64,000 nucleotides of DNA from Tyto alba (taxonomy: Eukaryota > Chordata > Aves > Strigiformes > Tytonidae). The position numbers were made by a program, and so were the translations under genes. Shown here one piece after another: positions 1-13,119 of this stretch (position 1 is the first letter of the stretch; every line of letters starts with the position of its first letter). The DNA lies in the NCBI RefSeq assembly GCF_018691265.1, contig NW_024881278.1:5825501-5889500 (forward strand). The letters run 5' to 3'. The notes beneath the pieces are model-generated. The model was not told the origin of the DNA. It ran no database searches and saw only the letters and a program-made list of their open reading frames with translations.

Positions 1-775
1 ATAGTGACACACACACACGCACAACTCCGTGTTTCTGTGGTCGGCTGATCCACTGTGAACACAACACGGGTAACCCTGTGCCTGTGAGGCTACGGACTTC
101 GCTCCCACCTTGCGCCACAAGCTGTGCAAAATTAAACAAAGAAATTGAATCATCCGGAATACTTTAGAGGAATAATGCTGAAATCTCCTGTGATCGCTGG
201 CATTATCCTCAGCACCGTTTCTTAAATTAGCCTATTAAATCAATTGCCAGGGATGGGAAGGTGCTAGTACTGTGAGGAGCTGTGTGGGGAGCCCCACCAC
301 ACCCTGGGGAGGTGGTGGGGCACCCGTGCCAGGATGCTGCCCTCACATCCTTCCTGGTGCTCTGCCCACCAGTGCGTGGATAAGTCATGGGAACAGCTGT
401 TTTCAATGAGGAGATGGTGCTGTAAACAGAGCCCTGAAACTTTCTGGTATTAAGGAAGGTTGAGCGCTGATTTCATTTTTACGGGATGGATTTTGAAGAG
501 GGTCCTGATTGGTAATAATCAGCCACTAAAAACTGTTACAGTAGGGAAGAGGTGGATAAAGACAAGGGTAATGGCAGTGCAATAATTCCACGTGGATTAA
601 GGAGAAACCGACATCCAATATAGCACAGAAGAAAATTTGTCAGGATTTGCTTTGGCTAATGCAGGCTTTATAAACAGGAATACAGCTCACTAGAGACAGG
701 TCTAGCAGATGAAAACAGGCACAGGAGTTTCCTTTTTGTGGCTGAGTGAAAGGGCTGTACCACACAAGGCAAATG
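1..775. other. Non-coding unique sequence
   Basis: No gene is recognised here. A short AC microsatellite lies at 7-18. The rest is unique sequence of ordinary composition with no repeat, open frame or RNA-like structure that I can support. Confidence 0.6.
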
Positions 776-872
776 CTGCCTTGCCTTGCCTTTTCATGCT
801 GTGCTGTGCCTTGTCTCGCCTTGCATTGCCACGCTGTGCCTTGAATTTCATGCCGTGCTGTGCCACAGCCTC
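776..872. repeat. Degenerate TGCC-rich tandem repeat
   Basis: Imperfect pentamer and decamer units of the kind TGCCT and TGTGC run through this stretch. A 19-base unit at 792-810 recurs at 846-864 with one mismatch, an offset of 54 bases. The array is a decayed minisatellite. It explains the overlapping open frames on both strands at 640-1155, which are rich in repeated residues and are not genes. Confidence 0.7.
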
Positions 873-2000
873 TCGTGTCACCGCCTCTGGCAGTGTGCAC
901 CAGAGGGAGAAGGAAAGTCAGCACAGGCGCAGGAGCTCGTGGTACTGCCAAGTATTTCCTTGGAGCCACGAATATCTGGCTGCTCTTTCCTGCCCTTCTG
1001 ACTCATGCTTGCCACCTTGTGAACCTTTTTGTTCGTACCTGAGCCCAGCACCAGCTGAGCCTGCTCTGCACCCCGGGGCTACCCAGCCTCCCCCGCTCCC
1101 CACTGGCCATCGGTGGCACTTTGGGCACAGCCTGGGGGTGGCAGGTCTGCACTGATGGCACCAAGCCCTTGCCTCCACTGCTCACTGCAGAAGGAGCACC
1201 TTCCGCTGGTCCGTGCCTCTGGAACCGCTGTGCTCCGCAGCACTGTGGCCACTGTGGGGGTGACAGGCATGAGGAAGGTGTAGCAGAGCAGACCGAGGTC
1301 TGGCTTTTCATTTTTATTTTTGTTGGGAAGGATCTTCGAGGGAAAGGGGACTGAAGCTTCCTGGGTGAAAGAGCCAGAAGGAGATTCGGTGGCTCCATGA
1401 CACCAGAGATGTTGCCATCATCAAGAGCAAGTTTGAGGCAATGGAGGAAGAAGTTTACAATGTGAGGAAGGGGAACAGGAGATCTGGAGAAGGTTAGGTG
1501 ATCAGTGGGGATTGACATGATATTCAGTGAGAAGAAACTGTTTCTTGGGTGTCTTATGTGCAGTCGGTTCAGTGGGCTCCCACAGGATCTCACGCAGGGA
1601 CTGGGACTCGTGCAGCAGTGTCAGAGAGCACCTTCACTTGCCAGACACTCTGCTCACAAGCAGATGTCCCAGAAGATACAGTCCTGAGCCTTGTTTCCAA
1701 CTCAGGAAATGGCTGCTTCAATATCACTGTCGATAAAGAATAGTTCTGCTTCTATTTCCTTTTCCTTTCTTCTTCTTTTTTTTTTCTTTATTAGTGAGAA
1801 AATGAGAAAAGAGAAAAGATCTCAGTAGGAGAAACTTGTTTTTTCAGAAATATCACTTCCAAAACTTCTTCCTCAGAGTGGCTCATCCTGTAATTTAAGA
1901 GTTTTTGCTTAATTACATTTTTCAACTTCCCTCTCTTAATTACTTTTGTTTTTTGTGTTTTTTTTTTTTTTTATTAACACCTAAACATACTACTATTTGG
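873..2000. other. Non-coding; GC-moderate then T-rich
   Basis: 873-1740 is of moderate GC and holds a 196-codon minus-strand frame (1003-1593) that matches no family I know. 1741-2000 turns T-rich, with a 15-T run at 1958-1972. No gene is supported. Confidence 0.55.
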
Positions 2001-2360
2001 AGCACAAACAGACAGAGATTACAATTAACAGAATAATTACGTTCTTTTTGTCAGTGTAACCTCATGGTACAGAAAGTATTACAAATCCATTTTAAAACAT
2101 ATTAAATGTTCATATTAATGAGGATAATAGAGAACAAGTACCAGCAAACTAAATATTGTTAATGATTTTGAGCTATTAAATTCATTACCATTTCCTTTCA
2201 TAATAAAGTGGTTACTTGCTAATTAGACCTTTTTTAACTCATCATTATTGAATTCATTACATTGTGTGCAGTTAACCCTTAAAGATCTGCCAGGGTATAC
2301 AGATGCAATTAAAAAATAATTTCAACAGCATATGAAGCCGATATGCCGTTTGCAATCTTA
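2001..2360. promoter_or_regulatory. AT-rich block with homeodomain-type sites, possible conserved element
   Basis: The block is unique and non-repetitive, and dense in TAAT, ATTA and AATTA cores (for example around 2110-2270). It has few simple-sequence runs and no long open frame. Such composition is typical of vertebrate conserved non-coding enhancers in gene deserts. That is inference: conservation cannot be seen in one sequence. Confidence 0.3.
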
Positions 2361-3866
2361 CTTGTATTTTTGACAGTAGCTCCATGTACTTTTCTTCTGG
2401 TACATTTTCTTGACACATCATGCCTAGCAGCTTCTTAGCTGTCACAGCAGCTTCAGCAACATGTACGATGGAAACATGCTGTATTCATTTCATTTAATAG
2501 TGTTTAATGTTAAAACTAAAGTAGAACCCACTTGTTTGGCCAGGGAAAAAAATATCCATCAGCACACTAAATGGTTGGCATCAACAAGCTACTCTTCTCC
2601 GAGTTAAATCTGTTGAGAGTTGGGATGATTTACCTTTTCCTCCTACAGAGACAGATATACTTGTGCCTACCTGAGTATCTGGTCCTTCTCTGCAACCCTA
2701 CATGGAAATCCTATCCCTGCTAAAGTTCGTGTCAGAATTTCTCTTGATTTCAAGGTATCCCTGAATTCATCTCCCAGGAGCTCTGAGGGTCTTCTCCCCT
2801 CTTGGGGAGGGGGTGCATGCCACTGTGCCTGCATCTTGTCCCATGTATTCTGTTGCTGAAGAGGGCACTCCCGGGGACTGAATCAAAGTGCTTCTTCCTT
2901 CTCCCTCCAGTTCTCGCTCCTTCAGAGGAATAAGAGAATGGAGCCTCCATCTCTCCTTTCTGTTTTCTTCATGCACACTTTTTTTCTTCTCACCCTCCCC
3001 CCGCCCCCAAACAACACCCCCACATACACACTTTCAAGTTCTAGGAATTTAAATAGCACAAACGTACTTATTCCGCAAATTACTGGGACGTGATGGATAG
3101 CACCCCATGCCTTGCCTGGTTGTGGTGCAGCAACTTGGAAGGAAAGGGGTAATAATCTCTGATTGGGAAATGCCATTTTTGGAGCAGCTCTGTCGTCACA
3201 GCGCTACTGGCTGTCGCAGCGCTGGCCGCGTCGGCAGCCGGGCACGCACCACTCGGGTTGTTCGCAGTAAGCAACGCCACCAAGGAATAATTTTACTTGG
3301 GTAGGAAAGGCTTTGTGACACTTATTGCTACTGTACTTCATGGCTGGAAGCTGGGCTGATGGATACCCTGCAAATCCAATAGATAACAGATTAGATATGC
3401 ACGTACTGTACGGCTCTGGAGAAATGCCGCTGTGCCATTATTCAGATCAGGCCGTCCTCCTCCTGCCAATCCGAAGCCGTGTCTTTGCATCCGTGAGCTA
3501 TGAGGGTGCAGCTGTGGGCCTGCCGGTGGGCCAGCGCAGCCCAGCGCTCCGCCTGGCTCAGGCACTGCAGCTGCACCGCAATATATAATAACAATAACAC
3601 CACATATTTGTAACCTCTGTTTTATTTAAAACCAGGTCCCTTTCACCTGTAAATAGCTAGGGTATAAATGTGCCTCACCAATCACATTGGACTATTGTAT
3701 TATACAGTCTATTGAATGTTTTTGGCAGGCATGAGCCCCTATGCTACTGTGTCCTTATTTTATTATTGTTTTGAGGGTAGAGCTGTGTGATTATCCATTC
3801 TTGCTTCAGGCATAGCAAGCCATCTGGAATGCTTATTAAACCCACAGGCAGATCAGAAGGATATAA
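2361..3866. other. Non-coding unique sequence
   Basis: No gene is recognised. 3070-3590 has slightly higher GC with scattered CpG and short chance open frames. A TATA-like stretch lies near 3660 without other promoter evidence. Confidence 0.5.
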
Positions 3867-3936
3867 CTCTGATGATGTACATGTACATGGGCTGTACTAC
3901 ATCATCAGAGCATTGCTCCTCTGATGATGTAGTACA
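3867..3936. repeat. Short perfect inverted repeat with a third arm copy
   Basis: Arms 3893-3910 and 3919-3936 are perfectly complementary over 18 bases around an 8-base loop (3911-3918). A third copy of the arm, beginning CTCTGATGATGTAC, lies at 3867-3880 in the same orientation as the right arm, so the left arm could also pair with it across a longer loop. This is not a tRNA. The stem is short for a typical pre-miRNA. The pattern resembles a template-switch mutation that copied one unit in both orientations. Confidence 0.85.
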
Positions 3937-6900
3937 CATTAGTGGGCCTAGATAATGGATTAGAACTAGCAGAGTGAAAGTTAGACTTTTTGAAGGATGG
4001 ATATGGTGTTGTTTTTTTTTTTTTTCCCCCCTCTGGGTAACTGCTGGCATAAGATGTGGAAAGGAAAATTTAAAGTAAGCCAAGGAGGCTTCAAAACTTG
4101 TAAGTGCTCAGCTTGTCAATGGGGAGGGACAAGTGGTGATCAAGAGGCTTAAGGAGACAGCTTTGAAACCCTGAATCATTGCAAAGAGGTCATATGTACT
4201 TGTCTGCTCAAGTGAAAAGGGACATGGAATGTGTCCGGAAATAATGCCACTTCTTCAATCCTCCTTTGTTTGGTCATCACTGAGTGGATTTTTGGTAGGA
4301 CTTTGGCTTTTCGTCATACTTCAGTGCCACATCAAAAACCCAACACCCTGTGTTATGACACATAGAACTAGTTTTTCAGCAGTTTCCAAATTTATGCTCA
4401 TCACATATTTGCAAGTACTATTTAGAAATAAGCTTTTCAAATGAATGAGGGATCTGATCAGCTTTCAAACTAGCCATGTGTCTTCTCTTCTGACTAAGTA
4501 TGAAAAAAAAAAAATCAACATCAGTAAAAAAGAAAAACGATCTGGGTGCTATGTATGGGGTGTAGGTGAATGAAGGAATAACTATTTGCATGTCTGTGGA
4601 GTTCTAAATATAATTTCTGTTTCTCTTTGTTCATAACCCTTCTTGCAGTGGTTTTCAGAGGTAGCTGATATTTGTCTAATCATGGAAAGGTGTTTCATGT
4701 CTAAACAAAACCTTTTCCTGTGGAAGCTGGAAAGGTTCATAAAAGTTAGGTCGTTCAGTCGGGAAACTGAATGTGTGCTATGCAATTTAGATAACAAATT
4801 GCACACTTTAAATATCAGACTGTAAATATCAAGTACTCAAAAGAATATTGAAATTTTTGAGCAATTCCAAAGAGTAACAGAACTTTCATAGAGGAGCTGT
4901 ACATAGTGAACATATGCTCTCAAAATCATAGCTGTAAAGTAAGGCAAATGCCTGTTTTAACAATGGCAAATAGCAAGTACGTAAAGGTATGGGTCACATT
5001 TTATTAGTGCTTAGTGTGTGGTTTAGACACTTTTGTCAACATCCTAAATGTGGGCTGCGTATATCTGCGTGTCTGAGTGAAGGGTGCCGTGCGTGTGGGT
5101 AGATGCACATTCATCAAAGCAACAATTAATTATTTGGGGTGCAGAATAGCAGTACAGTAGCAGCAGTAGTGTAATTGCTTTGCCAAAATCTTTACTTTAG
5201 GGGGACTGTGTGGCTTTCTAGTTCATTGGTGACCATAATCTGGTCACCTGGAGGTGTAAGGGAGAACTAATAAAGATTCCCAGTTGGAAGAGCGGAGTTC
5301 ATAATTTACATGACTGTAAACTGAGTTTCCCTTTTTACAGATGTTGAGGTTTTTCTTGGTACACATAGTGAACCCCAGTTGTGACCATTTGGGGTTCCTC
5401 TTTACCTGGGCTTTATGGCCACTAGGAGAGTTTTCTCTCTCTTTCTTAGCAAGTATATGGAGAAGTTTCCATTTAATTTCTGTGCAGAATAGAAAGAAAC
5501 TTGGAAAACTCTTCCCCCTCACTGCAAATCAGATTACTCTTTTTTGGATAATCCATGTTAGCACAGCTCCTCGGCAGCAGTTTTGGCAGGAGGGGTATGT
5601 GTGTGTGTGTTGATTTCCAGATTTGCACCCATCTTAGTGAAGCATCCAGCTTTTGCCCTTTTTCGAGACTTTGGTTCCTTACCATGTTTCTGCTCACAGG
5701 CCTCCTTCTCTCCCCCATGAATTGCCCTCTGCCTGCTGTAATTTGCTTCCTTGCAACCCGCTGCAGGGCTGTTGCTTTCCTCCAGCAGAGCCTGCTGCGT
5801 CCCCCACTAACCTGCCCATACCAGTTTGCTTCTTTCCCTGCTACCACTTGGTCCCGAGCTCCAGCTCGCCGGGGAAGGAGATGACAAACTGTCACTTTCT
5901 CAAACACCCTCTCCTCCACTGACTACTCTTAAAGAGGCAGTGGGATAAATGAAATTCAGTATTCGAAAGTCTCAACTCCTCCAGAAAATATTCCACCCAC
6001 AAGTGGGGAGCTTCAAAATCCATTCCTAGCAGTTAATGCTCCATCCTAAATGACATAGCTTTTCAGTAGTGACATGTGCATTGATCTGCATTACAAAAAT
6101 AAGAGAAATAGCACTTCTTTTCAGCAGCAGATAATTACCAGCATACATCAGGTTCCCTCCTGCTGATACCCACAGGGTGGAGGGGATGGGAGTGGGCATT
6201 AGGTGGAGGGGACGTGGCCAGCCTGCACGTTCAGCCAGATAAATAATATTGATTGGGATTTGTGTAGAGCCCGAGAAACACCCCTCCTTGCTGGTTTGAT
6301 TAGCCACAGGGGTACATTCACTACAGTTACAGGATTTCACCCCAATCATGTCTTCCACACAAAGGTGCTAGTTAGGCTACAAGCAGAAGCAAGCTGGGAG
6401 GTTCTTCATCACTTAACAGAAAAGATCAGAGCCAGGTGGCTATGGGCCTGGTGGAAGAGCCGGATGAATTAAGGGGCAGAAGTGTGTAAGAAACCCTCTC
6501 ACCCTCCATCTGGGGGTGGGGGGGACAGGCACCCTGGCGTAGGTGCAAAACTCCCGTCTCTCCCTTCCCTGACACCCCTCCGCATACATGTGGTTTGGAG
6601 GCTTAGGAGCTGGGGGATGTAACTCCTGATGGCTAATTGCTGATTTTTGTAGTGTAAGTCAGGAGGCTACGTGCACCGCTGGGGCAAGGGTCTGCCTTAG
6701 GTGCTTGCATGATCCTGCTCTCTGGGGTCCCCAGTGAGCAGCCAACACCCTGTGCAGGTGAATTCAGCTTTGCAGGAGCTTCTGAGCTCCTCTGCAATGA
6801 ATCCCCCTCGGGCAAGAGACACTTCAAATTTTCACGAGGGAAGGGGTGCCACTCACCAGCCACCAAATGCTTAGACTGCCCTCCGGCAGGACAAGGGCAT

Positions 6901-7184
6901 TTACTTGACTCACCTCTCTTTGAGGCAGATGTCTAAAAAATCACTGCTGTCATTTTTCTGGCTGAACCATCAGTACACAAAACCCCTTAATTTTCACAGG
7001 TGTGCTGGAAAAGCTACAGCTAGCAGGGAAAGGGTCTGCTGCTGCCTACGTGGGACTTTCCCATTTCTCACTTCATAGTCTGTCGTTCTTTAGAGGCAAA
7101 TAAAGCCCATTGGCAATGGGACTGAAAGTGCTCTCTGGGTCTAAGCACGCTCCAGTGTGTTAGATCGAGTGAATTTCCTCTCAT
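3937..7184. other. Non-coding unique sequence with small simple repeats
   Basis: No gene is recognised. The stretch holds a 14-T run (4012-4025), an A run near 4503, a TG microsatellite (5598-5610) and a 7-base-arm inverted repeat at 5228-5248. Open frames up to 148 codons occur around 5473-5922 on both strands in GC-moderate sequence and look like chance. Confidence 0.5.
5228..5248. promoter_or_regulatory. Inverted repeat GGTGACC / GGTCACC
   Basis: Arms 5228-5234 and 5242-5248 are exact reverse complements separated by 7 bases. The inner sequence reads as two outward-facing TGGTCA-like half-sites five bases apart, which resembles a nuclear receptor binding layout. It could equally be chance. 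Confidence 0.3.
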
Positions 7185-7335
7185 CAGTGAATGCAATCTG
7201 CCGTGAGAAAGTTTTACTGTCTCTGAGTCCTTATGAAAACATTCTTAGATAATTGAGACATTCCCAAACAATTAAGATAACCAGATGTGTCTGTTATTTG
7301 TAATTACCTGAACATGAATTCTTTCTTCAAGAACA
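7185..7335. promoter_or_regulatory. AT-rich block with homeodomain and E-box sites
   Basis: Contains TAATTA/AATTA-type cores near 7250-7310 and an E-box CAGATG inside a unique AT-rich stretch. The density of developmental-type motifs suggests a possible conserved enhancer. Conservation is untested. Confidence 0.25.
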
Positions 7336-10300
7336 GTTCCATTTTTTGTGCTTTTTGAATTACTCTAGATAATGGATAGGAAGATTAACTCCTCTGAAAA
7401 GTAATCTGTGGTTTGTACCTAGTATGTCTCATTCTGATGCAAAATCACCTCCTCCCAGAATTAAGTACTGGAGCTGAAACAATGTGTGAAATGAACTTTC
7501 CAGTTCTGCTGTACTTGTGATCCACAGCCTGCAGTGCCCTTTCAGGTGACACCATGGGGTGAACTCTGAGGCTTAAAGTCTATGAACAACTCACGAAGAA
7601 GATGCTAAAATGATCTCTTCAAGCAGGGAAAATTGCTGAAGGCTCGAAAATGGTTTCACAAACCACTTCGTTAAGTAGCAGTTTGAATAAAAGGGCTTTT
7701 GCACATGCTGCATTTGCACCTAGAGCTTCTGCAACATTTTCATTTTACAAAGCGCCCAGCTTTCGCTGTATCACAGCACATGAGGCAAAGGAAGTCAAGG
7801 CATCCCTGACAAATTCATGGTGTAGGAAAGACACCTCTACATTTGGCCACTCTTTCTTCTAGTGCTTCAGTATCAAATGGGACTTAGCCCACACCTCAAA
7901 AGTGTTATTTTCAGGGTGGTAGTCACGACTTGTTTCAAAATACATGTGTCTGAAATCTTCCCCCTTCCCCACTTCATCAAACAGAACTTGAATCAGAGCT
8001 GGCCTTTCACACCCAGCACTGGGGTATGCACTTGCCCATCCCTTTTCCAAAAAGCCGCCTTCTCAGCTGCTTGCTCCCCAGTGGGTTTCCCTCCTGCTGT
8101 GCCTGCAGGCCATGCTGCAGACAAGTGTTTCATCTAGACATTTGCTCCACTCCTGTGTACTGCAGGCTTTTTGTTGCCAGCTCCCTAAATTCAGCTTCTT
8201 GGTCCCCCAGAGGACTGTATGTCAGTGGTCCTTTCTGCTTGCTCCTCTGCATTGATTATTCCTGAATTGGTATTGTTATCCCTTGCAGTCCTCCACTGAG
8301 CTTTGCACTGCTGACTTCCTCCAAATCCCTTCTTGTGGTCCTTGTCCTGGCATTGTCTCTAACTCCAGGCAAAGGGGAGCACTGTTGCATCTCAGGGAAG
8401 TTATGCTCACTGCCTCCCTCTTCCCTCCAGTGCTGGGTACCCACTATGCTGCTTGTCCAACCATACAGTAAGCTCATACAACTCACTAGTCCAGCAGAAA
8501 ATATAGACCCGTGTTCTTTTCCATGTTACGTTTCTGCTGGGTTAATGAGTTGTCTTGGCTCCCCATATGGTTAAGGAGCTGCCTGAGCTGGCACAAGGTG
8601 GAAAACAGCACCAAGGGCTGGGAGATGCTTATGAGGATGAAGATGCAGGGTGTTAAGTATGTGGTGTAATTTTGCTCTTTGTCTCCAAACCAGAACTTTT
8701 CCTTACGTGTTTCTCTTTAACAACTGATAGCTCTACCAATGTGCTCAATGTATTTTCCAGTTGGCTTTCAGTTTTTCAATATACTGAGCAAGTCTTCTAT
8801 CCTATTACTAATCATGGCTATTATCCTTATCTTTGGCACATATCTTACTGCTCATGCTTTCATCATCTGATACCTGGGCACTCTAAATAGGAAGGTGGGG
8901 AGTGTCCAACTACCATGGTTCTTGTCTACTTTTCCTCTCCTGCTTACTCCACTTTTACTATATGAGTCAATGGCCTCGTCTTTGTGTTCTCCCCTGACAA
9001 CTTCCTCCCATTCTGTATGTTTACCTGTGATTATTATTAATAGTGGTAAGACCAATGGTGATGATGTCACCTTCAGTCATTCCAAGAAAAGGTTTTTTTG
9101 CAGAAAAAAAGAAGAAAAGTGATTCTTGGACGGTACTGTGTGAGTACATGGTTATTGGTGAGTTCAGGATGGAGGTTTTTTTTTCTTGAAGCTCATTCAA
9201 ACCTTCCCTCTTTCTCTGACAGTTTTGCCCTGGGCGCTGTTATCTTTACTGTCCCAAAGGAATATCCTTGAATCTGTTAGACATGTACGTATCAGCTGAG
9301 TCTTCTGTCACCACTTCCCAGCCTGCTGAGGACTTCAAGATCACAGCATTGACTTGGTGCTGAAAATAGGTGAGCCGTAGAGATGGTTTGGAAGACTAGT
9401 GAGAAATGCTTGTTTTCACTTCTGCTTGCTAGTTAGAAGGTTTACTCACTATGAGCTAAGCTTCATCCCCTCTACTTCATACAGTGAGTTATGACAACTT
9501 TGCACAGGTATGAGGCGTACGTGGTAGAGTACCTAGTTGTTAAACTGCCACTTCCCTCACCTTCAAAACTGGAAAGCATCATTTAGTTGGTGCTTGGGAG
9601 CCAATGATGTTTTCAGGAAGGTCTGAGCATTTTTCATCCTTGGTAAATGTAAAGCAGGATTTCTGGTGCAGGGAGGTGGTTTATCACTGATTTCTTCCCC
9701 AGGTTCCCTCAGGCCTAATTCAACTCAATCGGACAGGTCCTTTTTAGGCCCATGGAGCATTTGACATGGCCAAAAATACTTCGGTAGCAGTGGGGACCAG
9801 GGAATTAGGTACCTTTTCCAAGAGACTTGTGTTTCATCACTTCCTTGTCTGCTCACTTCCAGTGACTTCCCCAGGTCTGTTTGACACCTGTCTCTCCAAG
9901 CTCCATCTGTGCTTTAATGGCATTGTCTCCCTTATGAAAATATCTCTCAGAGGGTAGCCAGGCCTATATTTCTCATGGCGGTGTATATATTGTATGTATT
10001 TTGTGTTACAAGAAAGGAACATGCACCTTTCAGGTAGTCTAGAGCTTCATGTGGCAATCTTTTGAGCTGAACTATCTGCTGGCGGGATAAGGAGTCTTAT
10101 CTGAAGCAAGCCATGTGCTGAAGTTTGCCTTCACGTGAACTAAGACTTTACAAAGACTGGCTTGGGATTTCAGGAGTGGCTTGAAGACCTATAATGAAAT
10201 AGAGAGTTACACAAAAGGATTTAATTTTAATAGCATTGTGTGTGAGAACGAGAGGGAGAAGCCTGGAGTCTAGTCACATGGAACCAAAATATAAGGGAAG

Positions 10301-13110
10301 GGGGAGGCACAGGGAGAAGAAAATTGGTCTAGGTCATAAAGACTGCCAAAAAAAATGTAATAAAGAAGAAAAAAAAAAGAAGAGAAGACAAAAGCATGAA
10401 GCATAAAGCAGGCTAGTAGAAAAGTGTTTGTTCAGTTTGCATATATTTGGTTCTGGGGCAAGAGTGAGGCAAGAAAGGGAAGGGAAGGAAAGGAAATTGA
10501 GCCTAAAACTATCTCGTTACTGAAGAGTTGCTTTTCTTCCCTTTTCTTGGAGGCTTCATTAAAATGTGTGAATGCCCTCTTTTTCCCAAGAGTTTCTAAG
10601 TGTCTCTTTGTACTAACAGTAAAGCAGACTCTGTGGCCCTATGGTGAACAGTGCAGAAGGTGTGGCCAGAGGTGCCTAGAAAAAACAAACCCAAAGAATT
10701 TGCCTCTTTATCAACATCTAAATGTTTTGTCAGATGCAAGTTGGTCTCAAGGAAATGCATTCCTCCCAGGAATGCTTCTAGGGAAGGACTTGAGGGGCTG
10801 GCAGGATCATGAAAAGTGCTGCAAGCTTGGGACTTCCCATTTCCAGGTCACTCGAGACCTCCAGACTGCTTGCGCAGCTCCTTCTCTCTCTCTGCTCAAC
10901 AGTCCTCACAGATATAAATTGGTAGTCCACAGCCCCTGCCTCATGAATTCACTGTGCAATTCATTGCCTATTATTTTACAACATGTAGAGGCACAAGGTG
11001 AAGAAGCATGATGGGGCTAAGCCAAGGATGGCTGAGGACAGCTCTGGCCTTGGGAGGTACTGCTGAGACCCCTGCACAAACAGTGCTGAGACCTGTTTAT
11101 GCAGCCTGCCCTCATCACAAATCTCGTATTTCAAAATGAATATTTTAAGGGAAGGGAATTGTGTAGATTGCTAGTGTAGCTTATTAGGTTTTAAAAATTC
11201 ATGTTTCTAAATTCTCAGTATTATTTTCCCCGTGCTTTAAAGAAAAAAAAAAAAAAAAAGGGGAGGGGGAAGTCTCTTCGATAAGAGCTTAATTGTCTGT
11301 TTCATCTGGAAATCCCTCTAAATTGAAACTCCCCTCTACACAGTGCTACCTGAACACTTAGCGATTTTCTTCTTTTGAACTGTCTATTGTACAGTTTGTC
11401 TCACTTCCAAGCTTTTAGCTAGAACTAGACATTTGTGGCCAGAGGAATTTAAACTAAGTAGCATGTTATGGACTTGTCCAGCTCCAGTATTCATTAGGGG
11501 CTGTGCTGGTGCCAAACACTCCTGACCATCAACATGAACCTGAGAGTGAGGCTCATCTGAGGCCACGTAGGCCATCTAAAAGCTAAGCTGCTTCTTTAGA
11601 CATTGCCAAAGGGAGATCTACCAAAGGTGAAATCTGTCTATCTCACCTATCTTAGGCATTTTTAGACAGGATGAATCTTCCTCTGGGTTTGCCCAGCCCA
11701 CTGTGTTAATGGTAGACTGGGTGCCTCCCTCTTACATAGCTCAAGCCGTGTGAGATGAAGCCCATGACACGGAGCTTCAGATGGAGCTTAAGCTGTTGGA
11801 GTAGCATGTTACTCCGACCAACCTGGACTCTGATTTTGAGAAACAGTGTCTGGAAGAAACCTGGAAGCCAAATGGATGAAGGCTGTGCCAAGGTATCCAA
11901 AGTGAAGGTTAGCCACGCTTGCTCTGAATTGATAATCTCACTCAGAAAGCTGTGTAATTGGAGTAAAAATGGTTTGTGCTGAGACAGACATGTGCTGACT
12001 GTGTGGGGCAGCAGTTGAACCAGGCAATTGTATCTTTTATGTACTTTGTGTTTTAGCATACAAAGTTCCCAACTCTTACAAAAAAAAAAAAAAAAAAAAA
12101 AAAAGTTGCAACAAAAGTACTCTCTTTTAATTTTTGAAACAAGGGACCACTTCAGGTGACTCTGCTTTGATTCTATCCCTCTGATACTATACCAGCTAAA
12201 GCAAAGGGCATGAGTACTAGCCTATTGAATGTAGACCTGAAACTCAGATAAGAGAATTTAGCTGGATTTCCCATTGCACCTTTCTAATGACCTTACCCCT
12301 GTGTTTGATAGATGCCTGGACTAAGAGCAATCTTTGATCTTTTTTTTAAGTTCCTGGAGGAACATATTTGTCTATGAGGAAACAGTATGCTTTACCTGGA
12401 GTACCTCAGGATACAGAAATTTGGTCTTCTGTTTCATTGTATTAACAGACTTGGAGCTTAGGTTGGAAAATGGTGTAAAACATAGTGGTATTAATGGTGT
12501 GGCACACGGGGCTGCCTTGTAATATGTGGTAAGGACAGACACCTGAATCTGGCAGAGTTTTGCAACAGGGGACGATGGTGAATATGAGTGGTAAGTCATT
12601 TAAATGACAGATAATTCACCCGCTCACCAAAAGCTCAAAGCACCACTGGGTTGGAGCTGCTGTAGGTCTGTGAAAGAGTAGATGCCCCAGAAGCACCCTG
12701 TGGTGCTGGCAGACAGGAGAACCAGCACTACAAGATAATTTAGGTCATAAAACCCTTCTGCTGTTACTGTCAGTACTCAGGTACATTGCAGGAATGCCCC
12801 TTCCAATACTCCTTAGAAACTGTCCAGAAGGCATAAAATATGCTAAGCAGCTGTTAAAGGGGAAAAAATAACATGTGGCAGAGAAAGATGAAGGATATGC
12901 ATAAAAATATATAGAAGACACTTCTGATCGAAATGTGATATATGACATTTTTCTATTTGTGATGCTGCAGAGTACGGTAGCTGTGTTGGTGGCAGGGCTG
13001 TGGAAGGGTTGTTTTTCTATTAAGGGCAAGCAAAATGAGGGTAAAATTTTAAGTTGAGGAATTTTCTGCTGCTAGAAGGCAAATTACTACACACACTACT
13101 ACAAAAGAAC
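7336..13110. other. Non-coding unique sequence with A-runs
   Basis: No gene is recognised. The largest frame (10424-11011, plus strand, 195 codons) has no domain and crosses a purine-rich simple stretch near 10465-10500. Homopolymers include A17 (11243-11259) and A25 (12080-12104). A25 has no retrogene or LINE body upstream that I can identify. Confidence 0.5.
12080..12104 (+). repeat. Poly(A) run, 25 bases
   Basis: Uninterrupted A homopolymer. I see no flanking target-site duplication or recognisable retroposon body, so it is annotated only as simple sequence. Confidence 0.9.
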
Positions 13111-13119
13111 AGGGGTAAA

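Noticed and set aside
1003..1593. 196-codon minus-strand open frame
   Set aside because: No domain, proline/serine-rich in moderate-GC DNA, next to a degenerate repeat.
9316..9335. Shared word CCTGCTGAGGACTT at about 9321 and 37573
   Set aside because: A 14-base match is expected several times by chance in 64 kb and the flanks do not align.
10424..11011. 195-codon plus-strand open frame
   Set aside because: No domain seen and it begins in purine-rich simple sequence.
12080..12104. A25 as a retrogene or LINE tail
   Set aside because: No recognisable body upstream and no target-site duplication seen.
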